A DNA stretch of 64,000 bases from Clostridiales bacterium (GTDB lineage: Bacteria > Bacillota > Clostridia > Christensenellales > CAG-138): assembly GCA_004554165.1 (NCBI GenBank), contig SFNQ01000003.1, positions 24,150 to 88,149 of the forward strand, read 5' to 3'. The notes beneath the pieces are model-generated. The model was given only the letters and a program-made list of their open reading frames with translations. It had not been told where the DNA came from and ran no database searches. Within the stretch, counting starts at the first letter, position 1; every line of letters begins with the position of its first letter. Of this stretch, positions 33,119 through 41,201 are shown piece after piece. The position numbers and the translations under genes were made by a program.

Positions 33119-34891
33119 CTATCCTTCCAGGCTCTTGCGTATCTTCCAGAGCAGCGCCTCGTCCAAAAGTGCGTTCACATGGGTCCCGTCAGCCTCGTGG
33201 GTTTCCGACAGCACCGCGCCCAGCGTGCGGATCTGCTGCATGGCCTCATAGCGGTCGTAGGGTACGACCAGCTCCACCCGCACCTGCCGCTTTGCAAGCT
33301 GGGTCTCGATGCCGCAAAGCAGGGCGTCCATTCCCTCGCCGGTCCTGGCGCTGATGCGGAAGCCGCCCGGCTTTGTAGCGGCGCTGCCCGCCGCGTCGAT
33401 CTTATTATAGACCTCGATGCAGGGCGTATCCCCGGCGCCGAGGCTGGCCACCACCTCCTGCACCACGCGCATCTGCACGTCAACATAGGGGCTGCTGCTG
33501 TCGATCACATGCAGAAGCAAATCCGCCTCCCGCACCTCCTCCAGCGTGGAGCGGAAGGCCTGCACCAGATCGTGGGGAAGCTTGTTGATAAAGCCCACCG
33601 TGTCGGAGAGCAGGCAGTCCGTGCCGTTTGGCAGCGTTATCTGCCGCACGACGGGATCCAGCGTTGCAAAGAGCTTATCCTCCGCCAGCACCGCGCTGCC
33701 GGAGAGGGCGTTGAGCAGGGTGGATTTTCCCGCATTGGTATAGCCCACCAGCGCCACGATGGGCACCGCGTTCTTCTCCCTGCGCATGCGGCGCAGCGAA
33801 CGCTGCTTTTCAATCCCGGCAAGCTCCTGCTCCAGCTCAAAAATGCGGCGGCGGATGCGCCGGCGGTCGATCTCCAGCTTCTTCTCGCCCGGGCCGCGCA
33901 TGCCCACGCCGGAAGCGCCCTGCCGGGACAGCACGCGGCCCATGCCCAGCAGCCGCGGCAGGCGGTACTTGAGCTGCGCAAGCTCCACCTGGAGCTTTCC
34001 TTCGCGGGACTGGGCGCGCCCCGCAAAGATATCGAGAATGAGCATGGTCCGGTCGATGATCGGCACGCCCAGCGCCGACTCGAGATTCCGCATCTGGATG
34101 GCGGAAAGCTCGTCGTCAAAGAGGACAATATCCGCCTCCAGCGCGCTGCACAGCAGGGACAGCTCCTCCGCCTTGCCCGCGCCGATGTAGGTTGCCTTAT
34201 CGATGGCGCGCTTGCGCTGCACCTGCCGCCCGACCACCTGCACGCCCGCGGTCTCCGCAAGCGCGGCAAGCTCCGCCAGCGAATCGTAGCCCTCGCCGCT
34301 CTCGATCCCACAGAGGATCGCCCGGTCCGGCCGCGCCTTTGTCACCTCGTAGGCGGACGTGAGAAAGCGGGCGTCCGCCTCATAGATCGCTTCGATGAGC
34401 TGCTTCTGGGGCAGGTGGTGGGGCCGCAGGGGACCATAGAGCAGCGTCTGCCTGCGGTCGCCCTCCGGCTCGCCCAGATATCCCACATAGACCGTTGTGG
34501 GCGCGCCCTCCCCGGAGACGCCGATGGCTGCCATCGCGTCCAGGCGGAGCGAGGAGAGGGAGCCCATGTCCACATCGGACAGCATGCCGCTGCCGCCGGG
34601 ATGCGTATGCACGCAGCGCACGCCCGAAAGACGGTCCGCATTGCGCACAAGGCGAAGCTGCTGCATCCCCACGGATTTGTCATCGCCAATGCGCACATCC
34701 TCAATGCTGCCGCTGCGGGAAATGTAGACCAGGATCTCCCGGTTGATGCGCGCGGTAAAGCGCGCCATGGCATCGCAAAGCTCCCGGGACAGGAAGATGT
34801 CCGGCTGCATGGACAGCTCGTACAGCCCCTCCATCTCCCGAAGCAGTATGTCACGGATGCCCGCCGTGTTTCCATTGATCGTTTTCTTCAT
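33119..34891 (-). CDS. hflX: GTPase HflX with N-terminal JAMM-like domain
   Basis: 590 residues. The C-terminal ~400 residues are HflX: the N-terminal HflX domain (AELAALAETAGVQVVG...), a helical linker with GPGEKKLEIDRRRIRRRI, then the GTPase domain with G1 GYTNAGKS, G3 DTVGF and G4 NKID. It splits stalled or stressed ribosomes. The first ~170 residues are extra and carry HTH-x7-SxxD (H95 to D108 from this start), the exact zinc signature of JAMM/MPN+ proteins. The ATG at 34891 is preferred because a TTGTGA-N17-TACAAT promoter ends seven bases upstream; an in-frame ATG at 34915 would lie inside that promoter. Confidence 0.9.
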   Translation of the reverse strand: MKKTINGNTAGIRDILLREMEGLYELSMQPDIFLSRELCDAMARFTARINREILVYISRSGSIEDVRIGDDKSVGMQQLRLVRNADRLSGVRCVHTHPGGSGMLSDVDMGSLSSLRLDAMAAIGVSGEGAPTTVYVGYLGEPEGDRRQTLLYGPLRPHHLPQKQLIEAIYEADARFLTSAYEVTKARPDRAILCGIESGEGYDSLAELAALAETAGVQVVGRQVQRKRAIDKATYIGAGKAEELSLLCSALEADIVLFDDELSAIQMRNLESALGVPIIDRTMLILDIFAGRAQSREGKLQVELAQLKYRLPRLLGMGRVLSRQGASGVGMRGPGEKKLEIDRRRIRRRIFELEQELAGIEKQRSLRRMRREKNAVPIVALVGYTNAGKSTLLNALSGSAVLAEDKLFATLDPVVRQITLPNGTDCLLSDTVGFINKLPHDLVQAFRSTLEEVREADLLLHVIDSSSPYVDVQMRVVQEVVASLGAGDTPCIEVYNKIDAAGSAATKPGGFRISARTGEGMDALLCGIETQLAKRQVRVELVVPYDRYEAMQQIRTLGAVLSETHEADGTHVNALLDEALLWKIRKSLEG

Positions 34892-34898
34892 ATCCTGC

Positions 34899-34927
34899 AT
34901 TGTATCATGCGCCATAATATTTCACAA
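34899..34927 (-). promoter_or_regulatory. hflX: hflX promoter placed for leaderless transcription
   Basis: Minus strand TTGTGA (34927-34922), 17-bp spacer, TACAAT (34904-34899) with TGA extended -10. Seven bases separate it from the ATG at 34891. Confidence 0.65.
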
Positions 34928-34935
34928 TTGCATTG

Positions 34936-34964
34936 TTGACAAAGTCAATTCCTTCCTGTATGCT
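34936..34964 (+). promoter_or_regulatory. Promoter of the marR-ABC exporter operon
   Basis: TTGACA (34936-34941), 17-bp spacer, TATGCT (34959-34964). The -35 is embedded in the palindrome TTGTTGACAA, and AAGCGCTTTAT / AAGCGTTTAT direct repeats follow the start site; either could be the MarR operator. Confidence 0.7.
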
Positions 34965-35028
34965 TTCTCAAGCGCTTTATTGTTAAGCGTTTATCTTTTT
35001 TATTCGCATGAACGGAGGGGATCGCGCC

Positions 35029-35499
35029 ATGCATACCCGTGAAATCGGCGGACGGCTCGTGTTTTTGCACCTGCTGCGGCGGAATCTTCTGCAAAAGCGG
35101 GCCGCTTCCGCTGGCCTTCACGCGGGGCAGCTGCCGCTGCTGGAATCGCTCATGGCCCATCCGGGCTGCACGCAGCAGGAGCTTGCGGGCATGCTGCGCG
35201 TTACGCCCGCCTCCATCGCGCTGTCCACAAAGCGGCTGCAAAAGGCCGGCTGGGTGGAAAAGCGCGTGGATGAGGACAACCGCCGCCGCAACTGCCTGTA
35301 CGCCACGGCGGAGGGCGCCGCCCGCGCCACCGAGCACCGGCGCTGTCTGGATACGGTGGACGGAGAGATGCTGGCCGGCTTTTCCGAGGAGGATCGCCGC
35401 ACACTCGCCGCTCTGCTCGACCGCATGATAGAAAACCTCGGCGAGGATGCGGCGGACGGACTGCCGCTCCCTCCCTGCCACTGGAAGGAGAAAAACTGA
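35029..35499 (+). CDS. MarR family transcriptional regulator
   Basis: 156 residues. Winged helix-turn-helix with QQELAGMLRVTPASIALSTKRLQKAGWVEKR and the wing VDEDNRRRN, typical of MarR. The ATG at 35029 follows GGAGGGG; an in-frame ATG at 35008 lacks such a site. Its TGA directly abuts the ATG of the first ABC gene, so it is co-transcribed with the exporter pair and probably represses this operon in response to a toxic ligand (family knowledge). Confidence 0.92.
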   Translation: MHTREIGGRLVFLHLLRRNLLQKRAASAGLHAGQLPLLESLMAHPGCTQQELAGMLRVTPASIALSTKRLQKAGWVEKRVDEDNRRRNCLYATAEGAARATEHRRCLDTVDGEMLAGFSEEDRRTLAALLDRMIENLGEDAADGLPLPPCHWKEKN

Positions 35500-37227
35500 A
35501 TGCTGAAAAAACTGTTGGCCTATGTCCGGGGCTATACCTGGAGCTCGATTCTCACGCCCCTTACCGTCATGGGCGAGGTCATTCTCGAGGTGTTTATCCC
35601 CCTGTACATGTCAAAAATCATCGACGTTGGGATTCCAAACGCCGATCTCCCCTATGTGCTGCGAACCGGCGGGCTCATGGTGCTGATGGCGCTGGGAGCG
35701 CTGCTGTTCGGCGTTCTGGGCGCGCGCCTTGCCGTTTACTCCTCCAACGGCGCGGCGAAGAATCTCCGTCTTGCGCTGTTCGACAGGATCGAGTCGCTCT
35801 CCTTTAAAAATACGGATAAGTTCTCCACCGCCACGCTGGTCACCCGCCTGACCAACGATATTACCAACGTCCAGCAGTCCTACCAGATGATGATCCGGCT
35901 GCTGGCGCGCTCGCCGCTGATGCTGATTCTCGCCACGATCTTTGCTGTGCGCATCAGCCCGGAGCTTTCGGTCATCATCCTCTGCGCCATCCCCCTGCTG
36001 GGCGGCGCCATGGCGCTCATTACCAAGCTGGCCTTCCCGCGCTTTGAAGCGATGCTGAAAAAGTACGACGCCATGAACGCCCGCACACAGGAGACGCTGA
36101 TCGCCATCCGCGTGGTCAAGGCCTTCGTGCGGGGCGATTATGAGACCGTCCGCTTCAACGAGAGCGCGGCGGCCCTCAAAAACGCCCAGAAGCGGGCGGA
36201 AAAGCTCTTCATCATCGCCTCGCCCCTCATGCAGATCAGCATGTACGCCTGCATCATCGGCGTCATCTGGCTGGGCGGCGGCCATGTGCTCGACGGAAAT
36301 CTCCAGTCCGGCTCGCTGATCAGCTTCATCACCTATATCTCGCAGATTCTGATGTCGCTGATGATGATTACCATGGCCTTTGTCAACTTCGTCCTCTCCT
36401 CCGCCTCTGCCGAGCGCATCTGCGAGGTGCTGGATGAAACGCCCGCCATCAACGACGATGGGGCCGCGCCCGCGCTCACCGTGGACAACGGCGGCATCCA
36501 GTTCGACGACGTGTGCTTTTCCTACGCGGACGATCCCGGCAACCTCACGCTGTCGCACATCAACCTGTCCATCCGTTCCGGCGAGCTGATCGGCATCCTC
36601 GGCGGCTCCGGCTCGGGCAAGACCTCGCTGGTGCAGCTCATTCCGCGCCTGTACGACGTGCTCTCCGGCAGCGTCCGCGTCGCCGGGCACGATGTACGGG
36701 AGTATCCCGTCGAAACCCTCCGCGAAAGCATCGGCATGGTGCTGCAAAAGAATGTGCTCTTCTCCGGCACCATTCTTGACAACCTCCGCTGGGGCAAGCC
36801 GGACGCCACGCAGGAGGAAATTGAGGCCGCCTGCCGCGCCGCCGCCGCCCACGATTTCATCATGGGCTTTCCCGACGGCTATCAGACCGTACTCGGCCAG
36901 GGCGGCGTGAACGTCTCCGGCGGACAGAAGCAGCGCCTGTGCATCGCCCGCGCGCTGCTCCGGCAGCCCAAAATCCTGATTCTTGACGATTCCACCTCCG
37001 CCGTGGACACCGCAACCGACGCGGCCATCCGCCATGCGCTGCGCACGGAGCTGCCCGACGCCACAAAGCTCATCATCGCCCAGCGCGTGACGAGCATTAT
37101 GGATGCGGATCGCATCATCGTCATGCACGAGGGCGCCATTGACGCGGTCGGCACCCACGAAACGCTGCTGGCAAGCAACAAAATCTATCAGGAAGTCTAT
37201 CATTCTCAGCAGAAGGGGGTGGCCTGA
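35500..37227 (+). CDS. ABC exporter half-transporter (permease-ATPase fusion), subunit 1
   Basis: 575 residues: six-helix type I exporter domain (~1-320) and C-terminal ATPase with Walker A GGSGSGKTS, signature NVSGGQKQRLCIARALL, Walker B ILILDDST and a switch region following it. In Walker B the catalytic Glu is replaced by Asp (LDDSTSAVD), which marks a degenerate nucleotide site as in many heterodimeric exporters; its partner has a normal LDEAT. Follows marR without a gap. Likely exports drugs or lipid-like compounds. Confidence 0.93.
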   Translation: MLKKLLAYVRGYTWSSILTPLTVMGEVILEVFIPLYMSKIIDVGIPNADLPYVLRTGGLMVLMALGALLFGVLGARLAVYSSNGAAKNLRLALFDRIESLSFKNTDKFSTATLVTRLTNDITNVQQSYQMMIRLLARSPLMLILATIFAVRISPELSVIILCAIPLLGGAMALITKLAFPRFEAMLKKYDAMNARTQETLIAIRVVKAFVRGDYETVRFNESAAALKNAQKRAEKLFIIASPLMQISMYACIIGVIWLGGGHVLDGNLQSGSLISFITYISQILMSLMMITMAFVNFVLSSASAERICEVLDETPAINDDGAAPALTVDNGGIQFDDVCFSYADDPGNLTLSHINLSIRSGELIGILGGSGSGKTSLVQLIPRLYDVLSGSVRVAGHDVREYPVETLRESIGMVLQKNVLFSGTILDNLRWGKPDATQEEIEAACRAAAAHDFIMGFPDGYQTVLGQGGVNVSGGQKQRLCIARALLRQPKILILDDSTSAVDTATDAAIRHALRTELPDATKLIIAQRVTSIMDADRIIVMHEGAIDAVGTHETLLASNKIYQEVYHSQQKGVA

Positions 37228-37229
37228 CC

Positions 37230-39110
37230 ATGGCAGGTCCCGGACATATGAGGGGCATTGCGAAGCCGAAAGACACGAAAAAAACCTTTGCCCGGCTGTT
37301 CGCTTATCTGAGGGATTATCCCGTACAGCTCCTTGTGATCGTATGCAGCCTGATCCTGTCCTCCGGCGCAGCGGTGTTTGGCACCTATATGCTCAAACCC
37401 CTGTTCAACAGCATCGCAGCGCTGTTTGCGCAGGGCGCAAGCTCCATGCTGCCGATGCTGGGCTCCGTGCTGGCGCTGGCGGCGATCTATGCGCTGGGCG
37501 CGCTGGGCACCTTCCTTGGCAACCGGCTGCTGCTGAACGTCTCCACCGGCATTCTGGAAAAGGTGCGCCGCCAGATGTTTGCAAAGCTCCAGAAGCTCCC
37601 GCTGCGCTACTTTGACAGCCGCACGCACGGCGAAATTATGAGCCGCTTTTCCAACGATACGGATACGCTGCGCGAAATGCTGAGCCAGGGCATCCCGCAG
37701 CTTTTGACCAGCTCCATCACCATTATCGGCGTAATCGTCATGATGCTGCTGCTCTCGCCCGTGCTGCTGCTGGTGGTATTCGTGGTGTTCCTTCTCATGC
37801 TGTTCGTCATCAAGGGCATTGGCGGCAGGTCCGCCGTCTACTTCAAGCAGCGGCAGGAGGCGCTGGCCGCGGCCAACGGCTATGTGGAGGAGATGATCGA
37901 GGGCCAGCGCGAGGTCAAGGTCTTTTGCCACGAGGACGCGGTGCGCGAGGAATTCGGCCTTCTCTCGGAAACGCTGCGCCGCGCTTCCACCAGCGCCATG
38001 ACCTTCGCCATGATCCTCATGCCCATCATGGGCAATCTCAGCTATGTGCTGTACGCTGCGACCGCAGCCATCGGCGCGGGCATGACCATCGCGGGGCTGC
38101 TGGACATCGGCACCATCGCCGCGTTTTTGCAGTACACGCGGCAGTTTACCAACCCGCTGACGCAGATTTCGCAGCAATTCAACGGTATTCTCAACGCCCT
38201 TGCCGGCGCGGAGCGCATCTTCGAGCTGATCGACGAGCAGCCCGAGGTGGACGAGGGCTCGGTTACGCTGACCTATGCGGAAAAGAATGCGGACGGCACG
38301 CTCCGCGAGTGCGACCATTATACCGGCGTCTGGGCCTGGAAGTGCCCGGATGCGGACGGGTTCCGCCTGGTTGAGCTGCTGGGCGACGTGCGCTTCCATG
38401 ACGTCACCTTTGCCTATGAGGAAGGTCATGACGTGCTGAAAAACGTCACGCTTTACGCCAAGCCCGGCCAGAAAATCGCCTTTGTGGGCTCCACGGGCGC
38501 GGGCAAGACCACCATCACCAACCTGATCAACCGCTTTTACGACGTGCAGCAGGGGCGCATCACCTACGACGGCATCGACGTTCGGGACATCAAAAAGGAC
38601 GACCTGCGCCGCTCCCTCTCCATGGTGCTTCAGGACACCCACCTGTTCACCGGCACCGTCCGCGATAACATCCGCTACGGCAACCTGCACGCTACCGAGG
38701 AGCAGATCGTGCGCGCGGCAAAGCTGGCCAACGCCGATTCCTTCATCCGTCACCTGCCGCAGGGCTACGATACCGTGCTCACCGCAGACGGCGTTAACCT
38801 CTCCCAGGGCCAGCGCCAGCTCATCGCCATTGCCCGCGCCGCGGTGGAAAACGCGCCGGTGCTCATTCTTGACGAGGCCACAAGCTCCATCGACACGCGC
38901 ACCGAAGGGCTCATCGAGCAGGGCATGGACCAGCTTATGGCGGGCCGCACGGTATTTGTCATCGCCCACCGGCTGTCCACCGTGCGCAACGCCAACGCCA
39001 TTATGGTGCTCGAACACGGGGAAATCATTGAGCGCGGCGACCACGACGACCTCATCGCCCAGCAGGGTAAGTACTACCAGCTCTACATGGGCATGTTTGA
39101 GCTGAGCTGA
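37230..39110 (+). CDS. ABC exporter half-transporter (permease-ATPase fusion), subunit 2
   Basis: 626 residues: exporter membrane domain (~20-340) and ATPase with Walker A GSTGAGKTT, signature NLSQGQRQLIAIARAA and Walker B LILDEATSSID with the catalytic Glu present. Between the two domains is an insertion of about 35 residues rich in charged and aromatic residues (DHYTGVWAWKCPDADGF). Two bases separate it from subunit 1, with GGGGGTGG as ribosome binding site. Together they form a heterodimeric exporter with one canonical and one degenerate ATP site. Confidence 0.93.
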   Translation: MAGPGHMRGIAKPKDTKKTFARLFAYLRDYPVQLLVIVCSLILSSGAAVFGTYMLKPLFNSIAALFAQGASSMLPMLGSVLALAAIYALGALGTFLGNRLLLNVSTGILEKVRRQMFAKLQKLPLRYFDSRTHGEIMSRFSNDTDTLREMLSQGIPQLLTSSITIIGVIVMMLLLSPVLLLVVFVVFLLMLFVIKGIGGRSAVYFKQRQEALAAANGYVEEMIEGQREVKVFCHEDAVREEFGLLSETLRRASTSAMTFAMILMPIMGNLSYVLYAATAAIGAGMTIAGLLDIGTIAAFLQYTRQFTNPLTQISQQFNGILNALAGAERIFELIDEQPEVDEGSVTLTYAEKNADGTLRECDHYTGVWAWKCPDADGFRLVELLGDVRFHDVTFAYEEGHDVLKNVTLYAKPGQKIAFVGSTGAGKTTITNLINRFYDVQQGRITYDGIDVRDIKKDDLRRSLSMVLQDTHLFTGTVRDNIRYGNLHATEEQIVRAAKLANADSFIRHLPQGYDTVLTADGVNLSQGQRQLIAIARAAVENAPVLILDEATSSIDTRTEGLIEQGMDQLMAGRTVFVIAHRLSTVRNANAIMVLEHGEIIERGDHDDLIAQQGKYYQLYMGMFELS

Positions 39111-39253
39111 GCGGCGGAATCGGGCCGGGGCCGGCGCGCTCCGGCAGCCCGGCAGGCGTGGCCCGCAGCGCACACGGGAGGCCGCGCCTTTCCGCCGGTC
39201 CGGAAGGCCTCCACCGCGACCGGGCCAACAGGCCCCGCCGCAGGCAAAAAACA

Positions 39254-39271
39254 CACGGGGCTCTCCCCGTG
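39254..39271 (+). terminator. Hairpin following the ABC exporter operon
   Basis: CACGGGG CTCT CCCCGTG, a 7-bp GC-rich stem 143 bp after the operon and directly ahead of the partial family A repeat. It has no T-tract of its own; the next hairpin (AAAGTGG/CCACTTTTTTT) supplies one. Confidence 0.6.
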
Positions 39272-39276
39272 CGCTC

Positions 39277-39430
39277 AGCGTGTCAAAAAAGTGGCTGAAC
39301 GCCACTTTTTTTGAGTTTTCTCGTTCGCTGCCTGTGCCTATGGCAGCGCTTTTGCGGATTTGCCGCGCATGTCGCCAAATCCGACCAAAGCCTCCGTGGG
39401 CTGCGGCCTCCGAATCCCCCGGAAGCTTTT
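39277..39430 (+). repeat. Repeat family A, divergent copy 4
   Basis: The first ~40 bases (GTGTCAAAAAAGTGGCTGAA with its CCACTTTTTTTGAG arm) match the other copies. After that the sequence differs but the architecture persists: CGCTGCC..GGCAGCG and CGGATTTG..CAAATCCG hairpins follow in the positions of the original stems. It fills the 385-bp gap between the exporter operon and galE. Confidence 0.6.
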
Positions 39431-39495
39431 TCGGCAGCCTCAGCACGCGGGCCTTTCCCCTGTGCTTATAATAAACTGTACCGCTTCCTCTGCGC

Positions 39496-40518
39496 TCAGT
39501 CCCCGCTTTGATAGCCCCGGGGGTTTTGGGACTGCCAGCGCCAGGAATCCCGGCACATATCCTCCAGCGTGCGCTCTGCGCGCCAGTGGAGAATCTGCTC
39601 GCTCCTCTTGGGGTCCGCATAGACCGTGGCAAGGTCGCCCGCGCGACGCTCCGTGATGCGGTATGGCACGGCCACGCCGTTCACGCGCTCAAAGGCATGC
39701 ACCATTTCCAGCACGCTGGTACCGCGCCCGGTGCCGAGGTTGAAGACCGCCGCTCCCTCATGCGCCTTGAGGTAATCCATGGCCGCCACATGCCCGCGCG
39801 CCAGGTCCACCACGTGCAGGTAGTCCCGCACGCCCGTACCGTCCGGCGTGTCGTAATCGTTGCCAAAGACGGACAGCTCCCTGCGCTGGCCCACCGCCGT
39901 CTGCGAGATGAAGGGCATGAGGTTGTTGGGAATTCCCGACGGATCCTCGCCGAGCCTGCCGCTCTCGTGGGCCCCGACGGGGTTGAAATACCGCAGAAGC
40001 GCCACGGAGAAGCCGGGCGTCGCTCTGGCGATATCCGAGAGAATGATCTCGCACATATACTTGGTCCAGCCATAGGGATTGCTGCAATCCCCCGTGCGGC
40101 TCTCCTCAGACAGGGGCATGGGATTATTGCCCGCGTACACGGTGGCAGAGGAGGAAAAGACCAGCTGCTTTACCCCATGCTCCAGCATCACACGACACAG
40201 CGTCATGGTAGAGCCAAGATTGTTCTCATAGTAGGCAAGCGGTTTTTGCACGGACTCGCCCACGGCCTTGAGCCCCGCAAAATGGATCACACAGCCGATC
40301 TCATGCCGCCGGAACACGTCGGAAAGCGCCGCCGTATCCCGCACGTCGCAGCGGTAAAAGCAGGGCGCCTTTCCCGTGAGCTCCGCAACGCGGCGCAGCG
40401 AAATCTCCGAGCTGTTGCAAAGGTTGTCCACAACCACAACGTCATAGTCGTTTTTGAGCAGCTCCACGCAGGTATGGGAACCAATGTAGCCTGCGCCGCC
40501 CGTCACCAGTACGGTCAT
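39496..40518 (-). CDS. galE: UDP-glucose 4-epimerase
   Basis: 340 residues. TGGAGYIG at the N-terminus binds NAD; YGWTK provides the catalytic Tyr/Lys; later segments such as GDDYDTPDGTGVRDY in GalE appear here as FGNDYDTPDGTGVRDYLHV. It interconverts UDP-glucose and UDP-galactose. The ATG at 40518 follows GGAGGAG; the longer frame is not needed. Last gene of a minus-strand cluster that starts at the T-box upstream of cysE, 47 bases after the small membrane protein. Confidence 0.95.
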   Translation of the reverse strand: MTVLVTGGAGYIGSHTCVELLKNDYDVVVVDNLCNSSEISLRRVAELTGKAPCFYRCDVRDTAALSDVFRRHEIGCVIHFAGLKAVGESVQKPLAYYENNLGSTMTLCRVMLEHGVKQLVFSSSATVYAGNNPMPLSEESRTGDCSNPYGWTKYMCEIILSDIARATPGFSVALLRYFNPVGAHESGRLGEDPSGIPNNLMPFISQTAVGQRRELSVFGNDYDTPDGTGVRDYLHVVDLARGHVAAMDYLKAHEGAAVFNLGTGRGTSVLEMVHAFERVNGVAVPYRITERRAGDLATVYADPKRSEQILHWRAERTLEDMCRDSWRWQSQNPRGYQSGD

Positions 40519-40565
40519 CGAATCTCCTCCCCGTTTCGCTTTTACTCCGGCGGGCAGCCCCGCGC

Positions 40566-41090
40566 TCAAGCGTCCTCTCTCTCCTGCGGCGGCGCCGCTT
40601 CTCCCGCCGCCGGTTCGGAGGTCTCCTCATCGTCAAACTCAAAGGCGCTTACGGGCAGAATGTGCCCCGCCTGCCGGGCAGCCTGCGCGCTCTGCTGCTG
40701 CGCCTTTTTCTGCGCTTCCTTATCCACAAACCTGCGCATGACAACGATCATCAGCACAACGCCCGCGATGGTCAGGCCCAGGAATACATAGCCCAGCACC
40801 CGCAGCAGCTCCGGCGTTAGAAAGGCCCATTTGCCAAGCTCCACCGCCGCCGTATAGCTGCCGTCCTCAGCGCTGAGGGTATACAGCGTGTTGATCAGCA
40901 GGGAGGTCGCGCTGTTGAGCACCATGGAAGCGCCAAGGCCGATATACACCCAGCGCATGGCCTTTTTGAAAGCTTTCTCCATGCCCTCCTTGATATTCTC
41001 AACGGCATAGAGCCGGCCTTTGCCGCTGATGCCGGCATAGAGCACATAAACAGCCATCGCAAGCAGCAGGTAGTCAAAGATCTTCGTCAT
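40566..41090 (-). CDS. Hypothetical membrane protein, 174 aa
   Basis: Three to four membrane helices: one at ~6-22 (FDYLLLAMAVYVLYAG), one near 50-70 and another at ~95-118 (VLGYVFLGLTIAGVVLMIVV). The C-terminal tail is charged and Gln/Ala-rich and ends acidic. I do not recognise a family. The start at 41090 follows AGGAAAGG with a longish spacing. It lies between cysS and galE in the same orientation. Confidence 0.7.
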   Translation of the reverse strand: MTKIFDYLLLAMAVYVLYAGISGKGRLYAVENIKEGMEKAFKKAMRWVYIGLGASMVLNSATSLLINTLYTLSAEDGSYTAAVELGKWAFLTPELLRVLGYVFLGLTIAGVVLMIVVMRRFVDKEAQKKAQQQSAQAARQAGHILPVSAFEFDDEETSEPAAGEAAPPQEREDA

Positions 41091-41201
41091 GTTTTCTGTG
41101 TTTCCTTTCCTAAAACAGTAGCATTCTGTTGTTTTCGGGGAGCGCCCCCGCAAAGCGCGACGGACCGGATGTGGCCTGGCGCCGCGCCGATATTCTTTCC
41201 C

